Part shown: positions 36,501 to 48,654 of the stretch, piece by piece | How the letters are laid out: each line of letters begins with the position of its first letter | Position numbering within the stretch: the stretch's first letter is position 1 | Source of the DNA: Adineta vaga | Taxonomy: Eukaryota > Rotifera | Length of the DNA stretch: 64,000 nucleotides | Assembly: GCA_021613535.1 (NCBI GenBank) | Contig: CP075496.1 | Coordinates: 5,518,001 to 5,582,000, forward strand | Direction: 5' to 3' | Notes under the pieces: model-generated | The model's database searches: none | What the model was told of the DNA's origin: nothing | Seen by the model: the letters and a program-made list of their open reading frames with translations, nothing else | Position numbers and translations under genes: made by a program

Positions 36501-39166
36501 ACCAACAGCAGCTGGCAAAATGATAGCGACTGGTAGGTAAAGAGATCAGATATTTTCAGAGCAGATTAGTGTACTAAACTAAGTTTTGAGCTCCATAGAA
36601 ACATGGCAGGAAAATATGATTGGCTGCAAGATTGCCGTTTGCTACTAGCCATGGTTAATTTAGTCTATCTATCCAGTTTTTTTTCAACTAGCTGCTTCAG
36701 CGTGCACATGGAGCAATTATATATACAGAAGTATTTTTTATGGGTTTGGCGCGCTTTGGCTGGTAAAAGACACATTTATACATCTCACTTACCAGAAACT
36801 CTCTCAGAACTATATAAATATGAGGAGATAAAAATATGATGGGAGTAAAAAGAAAATTCCAACATAAGATGTTTATTAAAAGAAACATACTTCGAGACGA
36901 TCAGTACGTGTTGCTTTTTGTCCAGTTGCTTGTTGTGCAGTTAAGTGTGTCACCGGTTGAAAATATTGCGCACCATCTGAACTATACATAGCACTTGCAT
37001 TTGTAGCCTGTGATAATTGTTGTAAATGAGTTGCATGTAAAGGAATGCTAAAAGCTTGACCGGCTTGATTAAATAACAAGGTTGATTGAGGCGGAGCAGC
37101 TGGTCCCATATGAGGATAGGAGGCCTATGTTCAAAGAGATTGAAAAGAAATTTCTCTAAATATTCTTATTTTTAAAAAATATACTTACGAGAGAAGCAGT
37201 TTGTTGCATGGGATTTTGAATAATAGCACCGTTGGGATATGATAAATGAGTAGCCGTTTGTGGATAAATAGCTTGATTAGCAGCGATATTCATAGCTAAA
37301 TAGAAACAATGAAATCACAAAAGTTTTATGATATATTAAAAGATATTTCATACCAATACTACGAAGAATAAGATTGTTGCGTCCGTTTTGAAGTAAAATA
37401 TCGCGTAAGTGTTGAGGTGGATGAAGATATTTACACGGTGGATTAGTACGATTGCATTTGCCCTAGATCAATATAGAAAATACAATTAATCGAAAATCAT
37501 TAATTGAAATATCAATAGAGAAAAAGCAAATGAATTTTTCACTTGTCTGTTGATTATTACTATTCATGGTCAAGACACTCAAATGATCAAATAAAATTTT
37601 CTCATTTATATATGTACATAAGATAAAAAAAACGACAAAGAAAGTCTCGTTTTACATTTTACAATGACGTATTGTATAGATTCGATTATCTTCTCACTTA
37701 CTTGCTCTGAATGCATGAAAAAATCTCGTGTTTATTTCGTTTTCTTCTTTCGCTTAATTTCGAATCATCATGTATCAATGATGGTGATAATATACACAAA
37801 TTGAAGATAACCGGTCAAGTATAGACACAATATGCATATGAATTGTAAAGTGTATATGATATATCTTTTCGTTTTTTTTCTCTCTTTCTCTATGTCTGAT
37901 ATGAAGCCTCCGTTTTGTCACTCGTCTTTTTTTTCTTTTATTCATTCTCTATCTCTTCATTGTTCGATTAAATATGGGCATGCAATACAATATAATAAAA
38001 TACGACATGAAATGAGTAAACGCTGATTTAAAAAAAAAAGAAAACGAAGAAGAAGAATGAATTCGACTCTATTCGTTCTGCACATATCATACACCTAACC
38101 TGTATATTAAAGGTCGCGCTCGATGCTATATGTTCTCAATAAATGTTCAAACAGAACAGTTCTCGTAAGATAAACAAAACAAATAAGAGAAGAAGGAGAA
38201 GAAGAAAAAAAACCGTTCGGCCTCTGCCTTTATGATTTTAATCAATTTCAAAAATCGTATATAAATTTGATAGATGTCCTTAGTACAGTTAGAGAGATTT
38301 TTCAAAACTCGATTGGCTCAAGTCTGATTGATAATTATTCTTGTTTTTCTTCTTCTATAGGTTTCTATATTTAGAAAACATTTTCAAATTTCTTCATCAA
38401 ATATAAGATAGAGAGTAGAAACGCTTTTACATGAATGAGTTTCTTTTAATATCAGCATATATTTATAAGTGTTTTTCAGGTATATAGAAAAAATAATCAT
38501 ACAATTTCTCTAAAAGATTAAACTTCCTTTGGGATATCTAAAACAACGTCCTTTTCAACAATACTTCAAAAGAAATTATTTTAGTTTAAAATTATGTAAA
38601 TGAAATTATAGTGTCGTTTTAGTTCTGATACTATGAGAATAACTATGATATAATCTGAATATAGATATGCTTTGTTGAGAGAGAATTCGAAAATAACTCT
38701 CTAGACAAAAGAATGTTTTCTTTTCAAAGATGGTGGGCATCGTTTCGTAAGAATTAGTTGAATGAGATATTATGATATGTAAAATACAAACCTTCAATGA
38801 ATCAAAGCAGGCGATTACTTTACCACTGTTAACTTCAACATGTGTCGGTGGATGGGCAAATTTACATTCTTGTTCAGACCGGGTACATTTTCCACGTTGA
38901 TATTCACGGCAAACTTCAAGTGTAAGCCAACGTGAATCTTTAACATTGGCTATCGATGCTAATAAAGGCATATTAGCTGCTGCTTGAGCTGCTGCAGCTG
39001 CAGCCGCAGCGGCTTGAACTTGTGCGTTTGTTGTAGGAGATCCAGCAGCAGATGATGATGAAGAACCACCTAATGATGTTACATACTGTTGAGGATGCAT
39101 ACTGTTCGGTGACGAATGATGAGGGCCGTGTGGATCGGCAGTTGTAGCGGCAAAACTGAAAGACAT
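32211..39166 (-). CDS. MBNL: Muscleblind-like alternative-splicing regulator with three CCCH zinc-finger pairs
   Basis: Thirteen coding exons with matching phases: 38792-39166, 37354-37462, 37189-37295, 36891-37124, 36141-36179, 35062-35451, 34778-34924, 34639-34725, 33990-34088, 33304-33574, 33104-33192, 32552-32636, 32211-32500; 773 aa as read. Muscleblind proteins bind YGCY RNA and control splicing and mRNA localisation. Pair 1: [45 protein letters not shown]. Pair 2: [39 protein letters not shown], preceded by the family motif RTDRLE. KKRPLED is the known basic motif after pair 2. Unusually, a third pair follows: [19 protein letters not shown] and [17 protein letters not shown]. The last finger lacks its final His in the assembled frame. 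There is a nine-Ala run near the start and two poly-Gln tracts. With one extra base at 32418-32420 the stop would be at 32305. Confidence 0.93.
33481..33524. repeat. CAA/CAG repeat coding poly-Gln in muscleblind
   Basis: A TTG/CTG-unit tract on the plus strand, read as CAA/CAG on the coding strand, gives about 14 consecutive glutamines in exon 10. A second, shorter poly-Gln run follows about 20 residues later. Confidence 0.9.
34892..34926. repeat. CAG/CAA repeat at start of muscleblind exon 7
   Basis: The exon begins directly at the acceptor with CAG units then CAA units (about eleven Gln), so the repeat abuts the 3' splice site. Length change would alter protein length without shifting frame. 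Confidence 0.9.
36141..36179 (-). other. 39-base in-frame microexon of muscleblind
   Basis: CTATAG acceptor, 39 bases encoding [13 protein letters not shown], then a GTTTGT donor. Both flanking exons meet it in phase 0, so inclusion or skipping keeps the frame. It lies exactly between RTDRLE and [10 protein letters not shown], where vertebrate MBNL reads straight through ([14 protein letters not shown]). It is a strong cassette-exon candidate. Confidence 0.75.
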
Positions 39167-42100
39167 TTACAAGGCTCACTGTTTGTCGGATGTATGGCAC
39201 TGTTTTGTATACGTATATGCGAATATTTAATGATGACTTTGTTTTGTCAAGACTTCATCGTTTAGAAATGAACATATCATGAAAATAGCATGATCTAATG
39301 TCGTTTAACATCTAGAAAATTTGTACATGGTTAATACATTATTATTGAAAGAAAAACTAAAAAGAAATAATATGACTAAATCAATCATTGTTACCTTGAT
39401 ATGATTTATTAGTGAATTACTCTTATGCATACATTCCTTCATGAATATATGCATGTAGTGGAAGAATGAAGTAGAGAAGACTGCTGAAAGTAATTGACAT
39501 TTTATAGTCTATTAAGCGATGGAAGAATAAAAACAAAGACGAACAAAAAGTGTTATAAGAGGAGTGGCAAATAGGCAATTTCAGAATAATAGTGTAATTT
39601 GATCAATATCGATGTTTGTCGTCACCATGAATCTAACGATTATAGTGATAGTAAGAGTGGGCTACGAGTGTCATTGCTTTCATTCTCATTCTCATTCTCA
39701 TTCTCGTTATTGTTGTTGTTATTGTAATGTGGATCTAAAATGAAAGCGCGCGTCGTATAATGAATAACTGTCGGAAAAATATGATCATTCAAATAGCAAC
39801 AACAACAACAACAGCAATCAGTGGAACTTCAGTTCTTGATATTCTTTATAATATAGTATTTATTTTTCTTCTTTTTCTTTTTCTTTTTCTCGTTTCGCCT
39901 TTTCCTCTTATTTCTTTTCTCTTTCTTTTCACCTAACATGTCGCGCATTCGTCTTTTTTTAAATTCTATTACCTACCATCTATATGAATCAAACATTGTG
40001 CATCATAAAGCATACATTTATGGTGTATTATTGAACACACACTTATATATATATATAAAGAGAGAAGATAACTGTTTAGCTATGTATTGTCTAAAAGACA
40101 AGGTTGATATCTTATGTCATTATTATTTTAGGTTTTTACTAGTGTATAAATGAAATTATTCCTGAAGGAAGATGCTGAGATAGTACAGATAGAAATGTCG
40201 ATGAAGGTTTTTCCTATGATACGAGTAGTATATTGAAAGTAACAAAGACTGATATTATTCGAATATGAATACAAGTAGTAATCGGATCCGATTATGAAAA
40301 GAAGTGCTCGAGTGACGGCGATTTCTATTTGTCATCTAAACTAAAAAGAAAAAAGAAAACAGCAGGAATAAGCTAAACAAATATATCGTGTTAATGATAA
40401 TGCATAAGTGTAATGCAACAAAATACAAAAAACGGCTAGTATTGATCAACCATCAGTGGCACGCAAACCGTTCAATATAACAAGGACCCATTTGCTTCTT
40501 CATATTCTCTCTTTTTTTCTCTTTTTTTTTCATTTTATCGACGCAAGATGAAGGAAGAAAAAAGAAAAGAGTACAACTACTCACGCTCATGTGTCAAATA
40601 TACCATTGCTTCAACAACAGGAGAGAAAAAAAAGAACAGCGTCGTCGACGCCCTAAGTTCCTTTCTGTCGACGTAACATTGCATTCGAAATATATATATA
40701 TATATATATGCAAGAGAACTGCCATCATTTTTTTGCAGTTTTCTTTTGCAAGTGATATTTGCGCGTGTATTTTTCTTCCTTTTGCATTTTTTTCTCTCAT
40801 TCTCATCACTAAAATAATGTCAAAATGTTAAACTTGCTCTATGTGCGATTATCGCAAACATCTCTGTGTAGACAAGTAGATAGAGTAATAGTAAAAAAAG
40901 AAAGTCAACATTAAAAATGCTTTATTTATAAGGAGGGTCTAGATACAAGCTTGATATTCATTATATCGGTTCATTGAATAATCCTTATCTAATATTGTTT
41001 TCTTCACTAAACTAAGGTTTTTTTGTTTATACTACTGTCATTATTCTTTTACGTTATTATCCTAAATGAATGGACAGAATAGATCTTATAAGACAGATAA
41101 TTGATGAACAACGAAATGTACAAGAAACATAAATGATGACAACGATACAAAATGCAAGGTTATCCATCAGACAAACAGAATAGTGAAAAGAACTTAACAG
41201 ATGGTATGCTGACTTTCATCAATTGGTAAATGTATACATAAATATATATATATATAATATATATTTATATCGTTGATGTGTATGGCAACGATGAAAGAAT
41301 GCTAATTTTCTAAATTCGTTTATGTCAAAAAATCTTAACTAATCTATGCGTTAAGGAAATTTTATTAAAGGATAAATAAACAAAAATGATCGTTGAAAGA
41401 AAATAGATAATAAAGAGAAAACTCACCTGTAAAAAAAACTAGTGCACACAGTTCAAGCAACTGTCAGTACTCGTTATTTTGCATATGTGTGTATATTTTT
41501 TATCTATTGCTCAAAGCTTGCACGAACAAGCAATGCATGTATAATGTTTTCTTTTCTATTTCTTCTACGTTTTTCTTTTGTATCGTCGAAATGATGCTTG
41601 CACGTATACAATCATAGACTTATTTTGCTTGATAGTTTTACTCATCGACGACAGAAAAAAAGACGAATACACACACGCATAAAATGAAGAAATGTGTAGA
41701 GGTAATATATATGAATGTATATATGTATGTAAGTACGTGTATAGGCAAGAAAACTATCCGAAGGATTTTTTTGTTCTTACCTGAGTGTCTACGGCCTTCT
41801 TATCGAAGACGTCTATAGATAAATACTTTTATACAGTACCAAAGTTTGAGGCTGTTCTATCGGCTTGTACAAGTCGTAGGTCGATGGATGACATGATGGC
41901 AACAGTGACTCGATGCCATTTTTGATGAAATAACTTTTTTTCCTCTCTCTTTTTCTCGTATTACGACGCTGCTGCTGCTGCTGACAACAACATACACATA
42001 CATACATGCATGCAAAGGCAATAGCGAGCGCACAAAAAATGAGGTTCTCCTCGTTTTTTTTTCTTCTTTTTCTTCTTTTACTCCGTTCTATTACTTTGTG

Positions 42101-44307
42101 TATGATGCCGCCACTGCACTATGAGCCGTTGATGCAGCTGTTTTTTGAAGAACGACAGAACGACAAGGAAGAGAAAGACAGAGAAAAATGCGTTGATTTC
42201 AGCTCTTGTGTCTTTGCCAGCAACAATCTATAGATTTGCTATTTATTATCGACCATTACTCTCTTCTCTGCTCTGTCTATCTCTCTTCCTTTCCTTTTTT
42301 TTTTGTCAACAGCGCTTATATACACACACATACTCTTATTCGCTTATACTTGTCATTGCGCCATGTTTCACGAACGTTGACACACATGTATAAAACGATA
42401 GAATGAATAATAATAGTGGCGCGTCTCTAAACTAATATACAAAGAAAAATTCCAGTATTGCATTAATATATCCTATGGAAAAAGAAGAAGAAGAAAAGAA
42501 GTTGTTATACACAAACTTATAGATATTGAATTTTGATAAAAATCTTTTTGAATTGAAGCAACAGATGTATAACATATGAATGAAGGTCGTCAAATTGTTC
42601 GATAATGTGAGGCGAAAAAAAAAAGATGACGACAACGATGATGATGATGATAGCGACGGGGTTTCGGAGAGAAAACTAATCTCTTGTCAAATATCAACAA
42701 CGACAAGTAGAAGAAAAATCAAAGAAAAAGATGAAGAACAAGCCAGAAAACTGATTAGAGTTGAAACCTCATGCTGGAAAAACGAAGAGAATAATTGAGT
42801 CATCTGAAGACGTACTTGAAGCAATAATCTGTGCGTGTGTGTTATTGACACGCTACTGCCGGAGGTTTGTTTTGTACAGCTCCGATTTCCTTGTATCCCA
42901 TCGTCCTTACGCACATATATATATATATATATACGTATATCTCTATTCTTCAGTCAAGTTTACTATTTGAAATCTACACATATATAATAAATAAAAAAGA
43001 AAAGAAAATTCAAACCTTGTTTGTCTCCTTTGCTCCAAGAATCCATAAAAAAATTGCAAGATGAATAGTTTTTATTCATGACTTTTGATGTATATATGCT
43101 CAATTCAACGTCGGGTTTTATTTATTCTTGTAATGAATTCTACTTTTTATCAAAATAAAGGTCTCTTCTTCGTATTTTACACTGTTCTTTTCTATCTATC
43201 TCATTTTTTTTTATTTTATTTTATCCGCACTACTATCAATAATACAACCAGTACGACTAACTACCGTGAGTGAATATGATTAAAATGATACTGATTCTCT
43301 CTCTGTCTTTCTTTCTGATGTTAGAAATATATTTGCATAAGAAAGAACAAATGAGGGCGCAAGAAAAATTCTTTTTACTAACTCATAAGAATGCACCGAT
43401 ACAGTGGGAAAAGGGAAGAAAATAAAAATGCTTCGACGAGCTTCGTCGGGCTTTTTTACTTGCGTTTTTTTTGAATCTCTCTAGGGATATCAACAATCAA
43501 ACATTGCTATATTTCTCTATTTCTCTTCTTGTTCTTTTTCGTTTCGTAAAGAAAAGAAGAAAGAAAAGAAAATGGTTTTTCAGAATCAATTACATATGCA
43601 TTCTTCTGCGTACGTGTTGTTATGTTACTCGAACCCTCGATAAACGAATCATTTTTCTTTCAATAGTAAGATTCACTTGAACATCATTCTTACCTGTTAG
43701 GAAGACTCTGATCAACGATCCTTGAGTACATACACACACGTACATACACATATATGTGTATATATATATGTGTGTGTATAAATGATGAAGTCTTTGCACC
43801 TTGTTAACGGCAACCGGTGTTATTACGCAAGTTCAATCATCAAAAAATGATGAGATGATAAGAAACAGAGAGAGAGAAAGAAAAGGAAAAAAAAAGAATT
43901 TTTTCCTGTTGAAATTTCTCTTTTTCATTGTTCGCACGAAATACTAATCAATATAACTGACCTTCATTGTAAAATAAGAGATATAAATGAAGGAAGTAAA
44001 ACGAACAACCTTTTCTAACAGCACGTTCGATCTTCTTGCGCACGCATGCACATCAATTCAGGATATACGCTAAAACACTTTCCACCCAATACCTGATGAG
44101 CGTTTGTATATATTAGTTGGCAAACTTTCTGCTTTCTTGATTCTATTGGAACAAATAATACCGTGAGGAAAAGAAATATCAAAGAATACAATCGCCATAT
44201 GAAGGCAAAAGGAGTTTAGAAAAAAAAACAGATCAGGAAGCTTCGTAAAAAACACACACACACATCAAATATGAGAAAATAATCTGTTTATTATTTGTTC
44301 TGATGTT
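39167..44307. other. Gene-free 5.1 kb upstream of muscleblind
   Basis: The longest gene-free stretch of the window. It holds many simple repeats: (TA)n at about 40690-40709 and 42915-42933, CATTCT-type repeats near 39680-39705, a CTG run near 41970-41985, a TA/TG palindromic tract near 43740-43780 and polypyrimidine tracts. Open frames of 60-80 codons are low-complexity. It probably contains muscleblind 5' UTR exons, promoters and control elements, plus the 3' flank of the MBOAT gene; none can be placed from sequence alone. Confidence 0.5.
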
Positions 44308-47171
44308 TTAGTTTGATTTTTTCTTATCCGTTTCTTGTGATGGTGGTTCTTGTTTCTTTGAACGTTTTGTACTTGCTCCATTTAATGTTAATGCAAGAAT
44401 AACAGATGTAACTGGCACAATAAAATACCATGTTTTATAGAAGTACCAAACTTTTCGAACTTCCATGAGAACAAAGGGTGTCACAGCAAAATTCAAAGCT
44501 ATCTGTGTACCAAACCATGTAATACATGCATAGATAGCTTTAGTAATAGCATTCGCTTGAAAATATGGACGGATCTGACGACGAATACCACGACCGGCAT
44601 ACGTTTCGAAAGCAGCCAAAATGAAGCAAACATAATAACCTGGATAGAATCCGTGCTAAAAATAAGAAATCAATATTATTTATATGAATATTATTGACGA
44701 CTGAAATAATATTATTGCATGTAAAGTCTTTTTTTAAGGACAAATAAAGAATTTTGTTTGAAGAAACACAAAAATTCCTCAGGGAAAGCATCCATTTAAT
44801 TATCATTATAAAAAGAAAACTGAAAATTCAACTGAATAGCTGGTTCCATAATACAAAACAGCTATTCTTCATTGAATTTATTTGACTTATTTAATACATT
44901 TACATTAATCTATATAGAATTACTTTTGAGAATTGATATTTTTGATATACTCTCTGAAGAATCATACTACACTTATATAAAAAGAATTAAAACAACGTTA
45001 GATGTATTATTAATCGATAATTTCAATATTAGTATTGAAAGTATATAATCCTAGAGGTTTTCTACCCGTCTAGGAAGTCGAATTATTGAAGAATCTGAAA
45101 GATAATTCATTCGAAAGTTTTTCATATGTTTTTATTTCACTAATCGGTTTCTTTGACCAATTCGAATTACAAATTCCCTATTCATATCTTTTCTCTGTCA
45201 CGCGATATGAATAAAATGAATACTTTGAAAAAAAAAATGTCATCTCAGTGTTTCCCTATCGGAATATTTAAAGTTCCCAAGAGATGGATATTTATTTTAT
45301 GATTTCTGTTCTGTTGGGATACAACATAAAAACAGTAAATCTAATCTCATACTCATTTCTCACGAGATAACATCTAAACTTCAACTTATATATATTGACA
45401 TAACACTTGACATAAAATTGCATTGACTTTTTTTTTATCTTACCCAAAGTGCAGAAAGAACGAAGACACCTAATGTTCGACCTTTTTCAATTCGATCATA
45501 ACAAATACGACGAAGCCATAACGCGGTTTCTATATTTGAAAATTAATATTCAGACGTACAAGAAGTAAATATGCAATGCTTACGCATATTCCATACGTCT
45601 AAAACAACTTTTAAACTTGTTGCTGTTTCTAATTGGAATGGTTTAATATTTGTTAAAAGATTCCATTTCGGTTGTCCTTTCTCATCGACGCCATTTAATC
45701 CAAGACCACCAGCATTATTAATTGCTTCTGATAGAATGAACGCAAAATAATATCTAAAAATATCATAGATCCATTCGTTCATAAATGATCTAGTCATTTA
45801 AAATGGATTTTGATTTACTTTGCTCGATTACAAAATGTTGAAAATAATAAATATTGTATTCTTTTATAAAGTGGCGAGTTGACGATTTCTGGATTTATGT
45901 TATATTCAATTTTATAAACATTTGTAAAATTCATTAGTATATAACCCCAGAGACCACATTGAGCAAGTTTTGTAAAAACGGGCCAGAATGTTGATGGTTG
46001 AACTGTTTCTGGATGATATTCTTCGGTTGAATCAGATGATTCTGTTTGTCGTCCAGTACTTGTTGGAATGACAAGTAAATTACGTCCTTCAATATAATCC
46101 AGATAGTCTTTATAAAAGCACAATGGTCCAACACAGATGCCATGAAAATAGAAAATATAACTTAAAAATTCAATTGGATGTGGAATATCAAGAATCTTTT
46201 GTTTTTCTTGATCTTCGCTTAATGCAGCACAATCTTTATCTTCATCAGGTCGACGACGTTTAGCACGTTGTTTCGAACGATAACCATCAAAAAATGAAAA
46301 TGCTAATGCTGTTAATTTTTGAGTATTGATCATTAACGGTCCACTTATATCAAGTGTATAATTTCCGTAATCATAGATTAAACGGTGAATATGAACTAGA
46401 GGGAAAATTAAAGAGTTTTTCTCTTCTTTTTCGTTTTATATTTCAACCAATGAAAACTTACTAGCACTCATATATAGCATACAGAAGATGAATACAACTT
46501 TATAAGAATGTTTTGGAGGTATAGTGCAAAGCATTAAATATGAGATGCATGATTGTAAGATTAAATGCCAAATTTGGGAGCCAAAGCAGAATTGTCCAAG
46601 AGCAATGCCGAGGAGGCTCGCTAAAGATATAGAATTTATTTATGGAATATGAATGAATATGTCTACGATTACAAAAATAAGAAATCTGTAAGGCTAACAT
46701 AACTTGATCGTTATGAAATATTAATGTAGATAAAAATGAATGTTTTTTTAATGAATTGATAAGAAGATGACATTGATGATGAACAGATGTAATACTTAGA
46801 ATTCATATAACGAATTATTGTTTTGATCAAAAAAACTGTAAACAGAACTATTGCTGTTTCCGAACTCTATCAAATCGTAACATTACGATAGAGAATCAGT
46901 TGTGTACGAGAATCTTTCCAATCGAATAAAATCGTACAACTTTAATCCGACACAGTTTCGCATATATCTTACCGATTAGATGTCTTTTTATCAAATTGCT
47001 TGGTTTAGGTGGTACATAACGTCGAAAACAGATTGCAAAAATCAACGCCAATAATTCTGCGAGAATGAAATTGAATTGATCAATTGGTAGACCAGTGCGT
47101 TTAGCCACGAAACTAAATATATGTGATCCACGATAAGTTGATCCAGTCAGATTACTGATAGGTTGATCCAT
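44308..47171 (-). CDS. Membrane-bound O-acyltransferase, MBOAT1/2-like lysophospholipid acyltransferase
   Basis: About seven exons encode a multi-pass ER enzyme that reacylates lysophospholipids (Lands cycle). The N-terminus GSTYRGSHIFSFVAKRTG with IDQFNFILAELLALIFAI resembles human MBOAT1/2. Conserved pieces follow: IYDYGNYTLDISGPLMI, IEFLSYIFYFHGICVGPLCF, YKDYLDYIEGRNLL, FAFILSEAINNAGGLGLNG. The catalytic Asn lies in SLKVVLDVWNM. The catalytic His lies in HGFYPGYYV, whose exon begins exactly at that His (about 44655) after LGVFVLSALW and an intron of about 780 bases. The tail is Lys/Ser/Glu-rich (TKRSKKQEPPSQETDKKKSN), in the place of the basic tails of MBOAT1/2. The ATG at 47171 follows a splice acceptor (TTTTCAG), so a 5' UTR intron is likely. 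MBOAT1 versus MBOAT2 cannot be decided. Confidence 0.92.
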
Positions 47172-48054
47172 CCTAGATATCTTTGTTGTTTCGTCTAACG
47201 AAACTGAAAACAAATTATTCTAAAATAGGTCAAAACAAAGTATAATTTATAAATATCTTCCCTGTAGAAGCAGCAAGCTATAAAGATAAAATAGCCAGGC
47301 GAAGAAACAATCTTTTTCTAGGGCATTTGATAGAACAAATCGATTAACTGCGAAAGACCGAGCGCAAGAGTAAACTTACACAAATGGCACTGAGTTTACA
47401 TCGAATTTTACATTCATGAGTATCTGAATAGAAAAAAAAATATTCTTGAGCAGCAAGTGAAACCAAATTTTCATTTTCATTCTCCTGAATAAAACACATT
47501 TTTAGTTTCTCGTTTATAATCATCAATAGAAATATACAAATCATCTATTTGACTATATATGCACATTCATTGTGCAATATGTCTAACTTTGATGAGTGAC
47601 GATCATCAGGTGAATAATATTTGCAATAGAATGACTAATATCTGACAGGTATGTTTGACTTCCATGAATCATATATCGTCTCTGAACTTAATTCCATAGA
47701 TTAATCAAAAATACTGATAGAATTTGGAATAATTTTGATACCTTTAACTGTCAACTTATAGGTCTGTTGATTGAGAATGATGGTTCTATTTTAATACGTC
47801 GTATATTTATCGAAAAGGAAAGCTGTATCCTATAGTTTCGACTCTTAATTCTCTTTTCTTTCTAATTAACATATGTGAAACAAAAATGAAAGAAAAACAA
47901 AAACATTTTTAATACCAACAATAGGAAGTCCGTTTATTCTCCTTGTTTAAATACAATAGGAAACAAACCAAAAGAATGTAAAAAAAACCTGGTTACACAC
48001 CCTAACAATACATTTTCCTTTGTTCTTTTCATTTCTTGCGTTCTTTCTTTTTGT
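47172..48054. other. Intergenic between SNRPE and the MBOAT gene
   Basis: About 880 bases, both neighbours on the minus strand. It contains the MBOAT 5' UTR (acceptor at about 47205-47211) and the SNRPE 3' UTR. A 66-codon open frame at 47344-47544 has no recognised similarity and is not called. Confidence 0.45.
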
Positions 48055-48351
48055 CTAAGCATGTGCACCACCAGCTGATTGAACTTGTTGAATTAAACTA
48101 ATATTATCACCTTTAAGTAAAATTCTTCCGATTTTTTTTCGTTGATTTTTTTTTAAAAGAACCTCTTCAGCATCATCCAAAACGAGATTCATATATTCAT
48201 CGAAACCAATAATATAACCTTCAATTCGTGTTGTTGCTTGTTCATATAACCAAACTTGAATACGTGATCGATTTTGTAAATATCGAAAGATTAAGTTAAT
48301 GGGTTGAACCATAACTTTTTGAACTTTGGTTTGAGGACCTCGTGATGACAT
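48055..48351 (-). CDS. SNRPE: Small nuclear ribonucleoprotein E (Sm core protein)
   Basis: A single exon of 98 residues, near the human length of 92. SmE joins SmF and SmG in the seven-membered ring around U1, U2, U4 and U5 snRNAs. The Sm1 motif region [20 protein letters not shown] and [20 protein letters not shown] are almost identical to human, followed by [12 protein letters not shown]. Sm2 is [17 protein letters not shown]. The end QSAGGAHA is a short extension beyond the human C-terminus. It lies 303 bases downstream of the ZYG11 gene on the same strand; a close tandem, but no sign of an operon. Confidence 0.97.
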   Translation of the reverse strand: MSSRGPQTKVQKVMVQPINLIFRYLQNRSRIQVWLYEQATTRIEGYIIGFDEYMNLVLDDAEEVLLKKNQRKKIGRILLKGDNISLIQQVQSAGGAHA

Positions 48352-48654
48352 GATGAAAATGAAATAATCTGAAATAGATTTTCAAATGTACAAATGTTTG
48401 CTTTGAATTAATCAATATATATATATACACGAGTTTTTCTAAGTTGTTTAATCTGTGAAACTGAAAGAAATAACTAGAAAACAATGAAATGCAGGATTAA
48501 TTGTCTAAGAAACAATACATATATATATATATAACAACAAAAACTGAGATCACGAAAAGAAAAATAACTGACTGACAAACATATATCACTGTATGTTGTA
48601 GACAACATTCTATGAGCAAATATTTGATTTAAAAGACTAAGAGAAAGATTGCCA
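48352..48654. other. Short spacer between ZYG11-type gene and SNRPE
   Basis: About 300 bases with two (TA)n tracts (near 48415-48427 and 48519-48531). It must carry the ZYG11 3' UTR and the SNRPE promoter or trans-splice acceptor. No coding sequence was seen. Confidence 0.45.
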
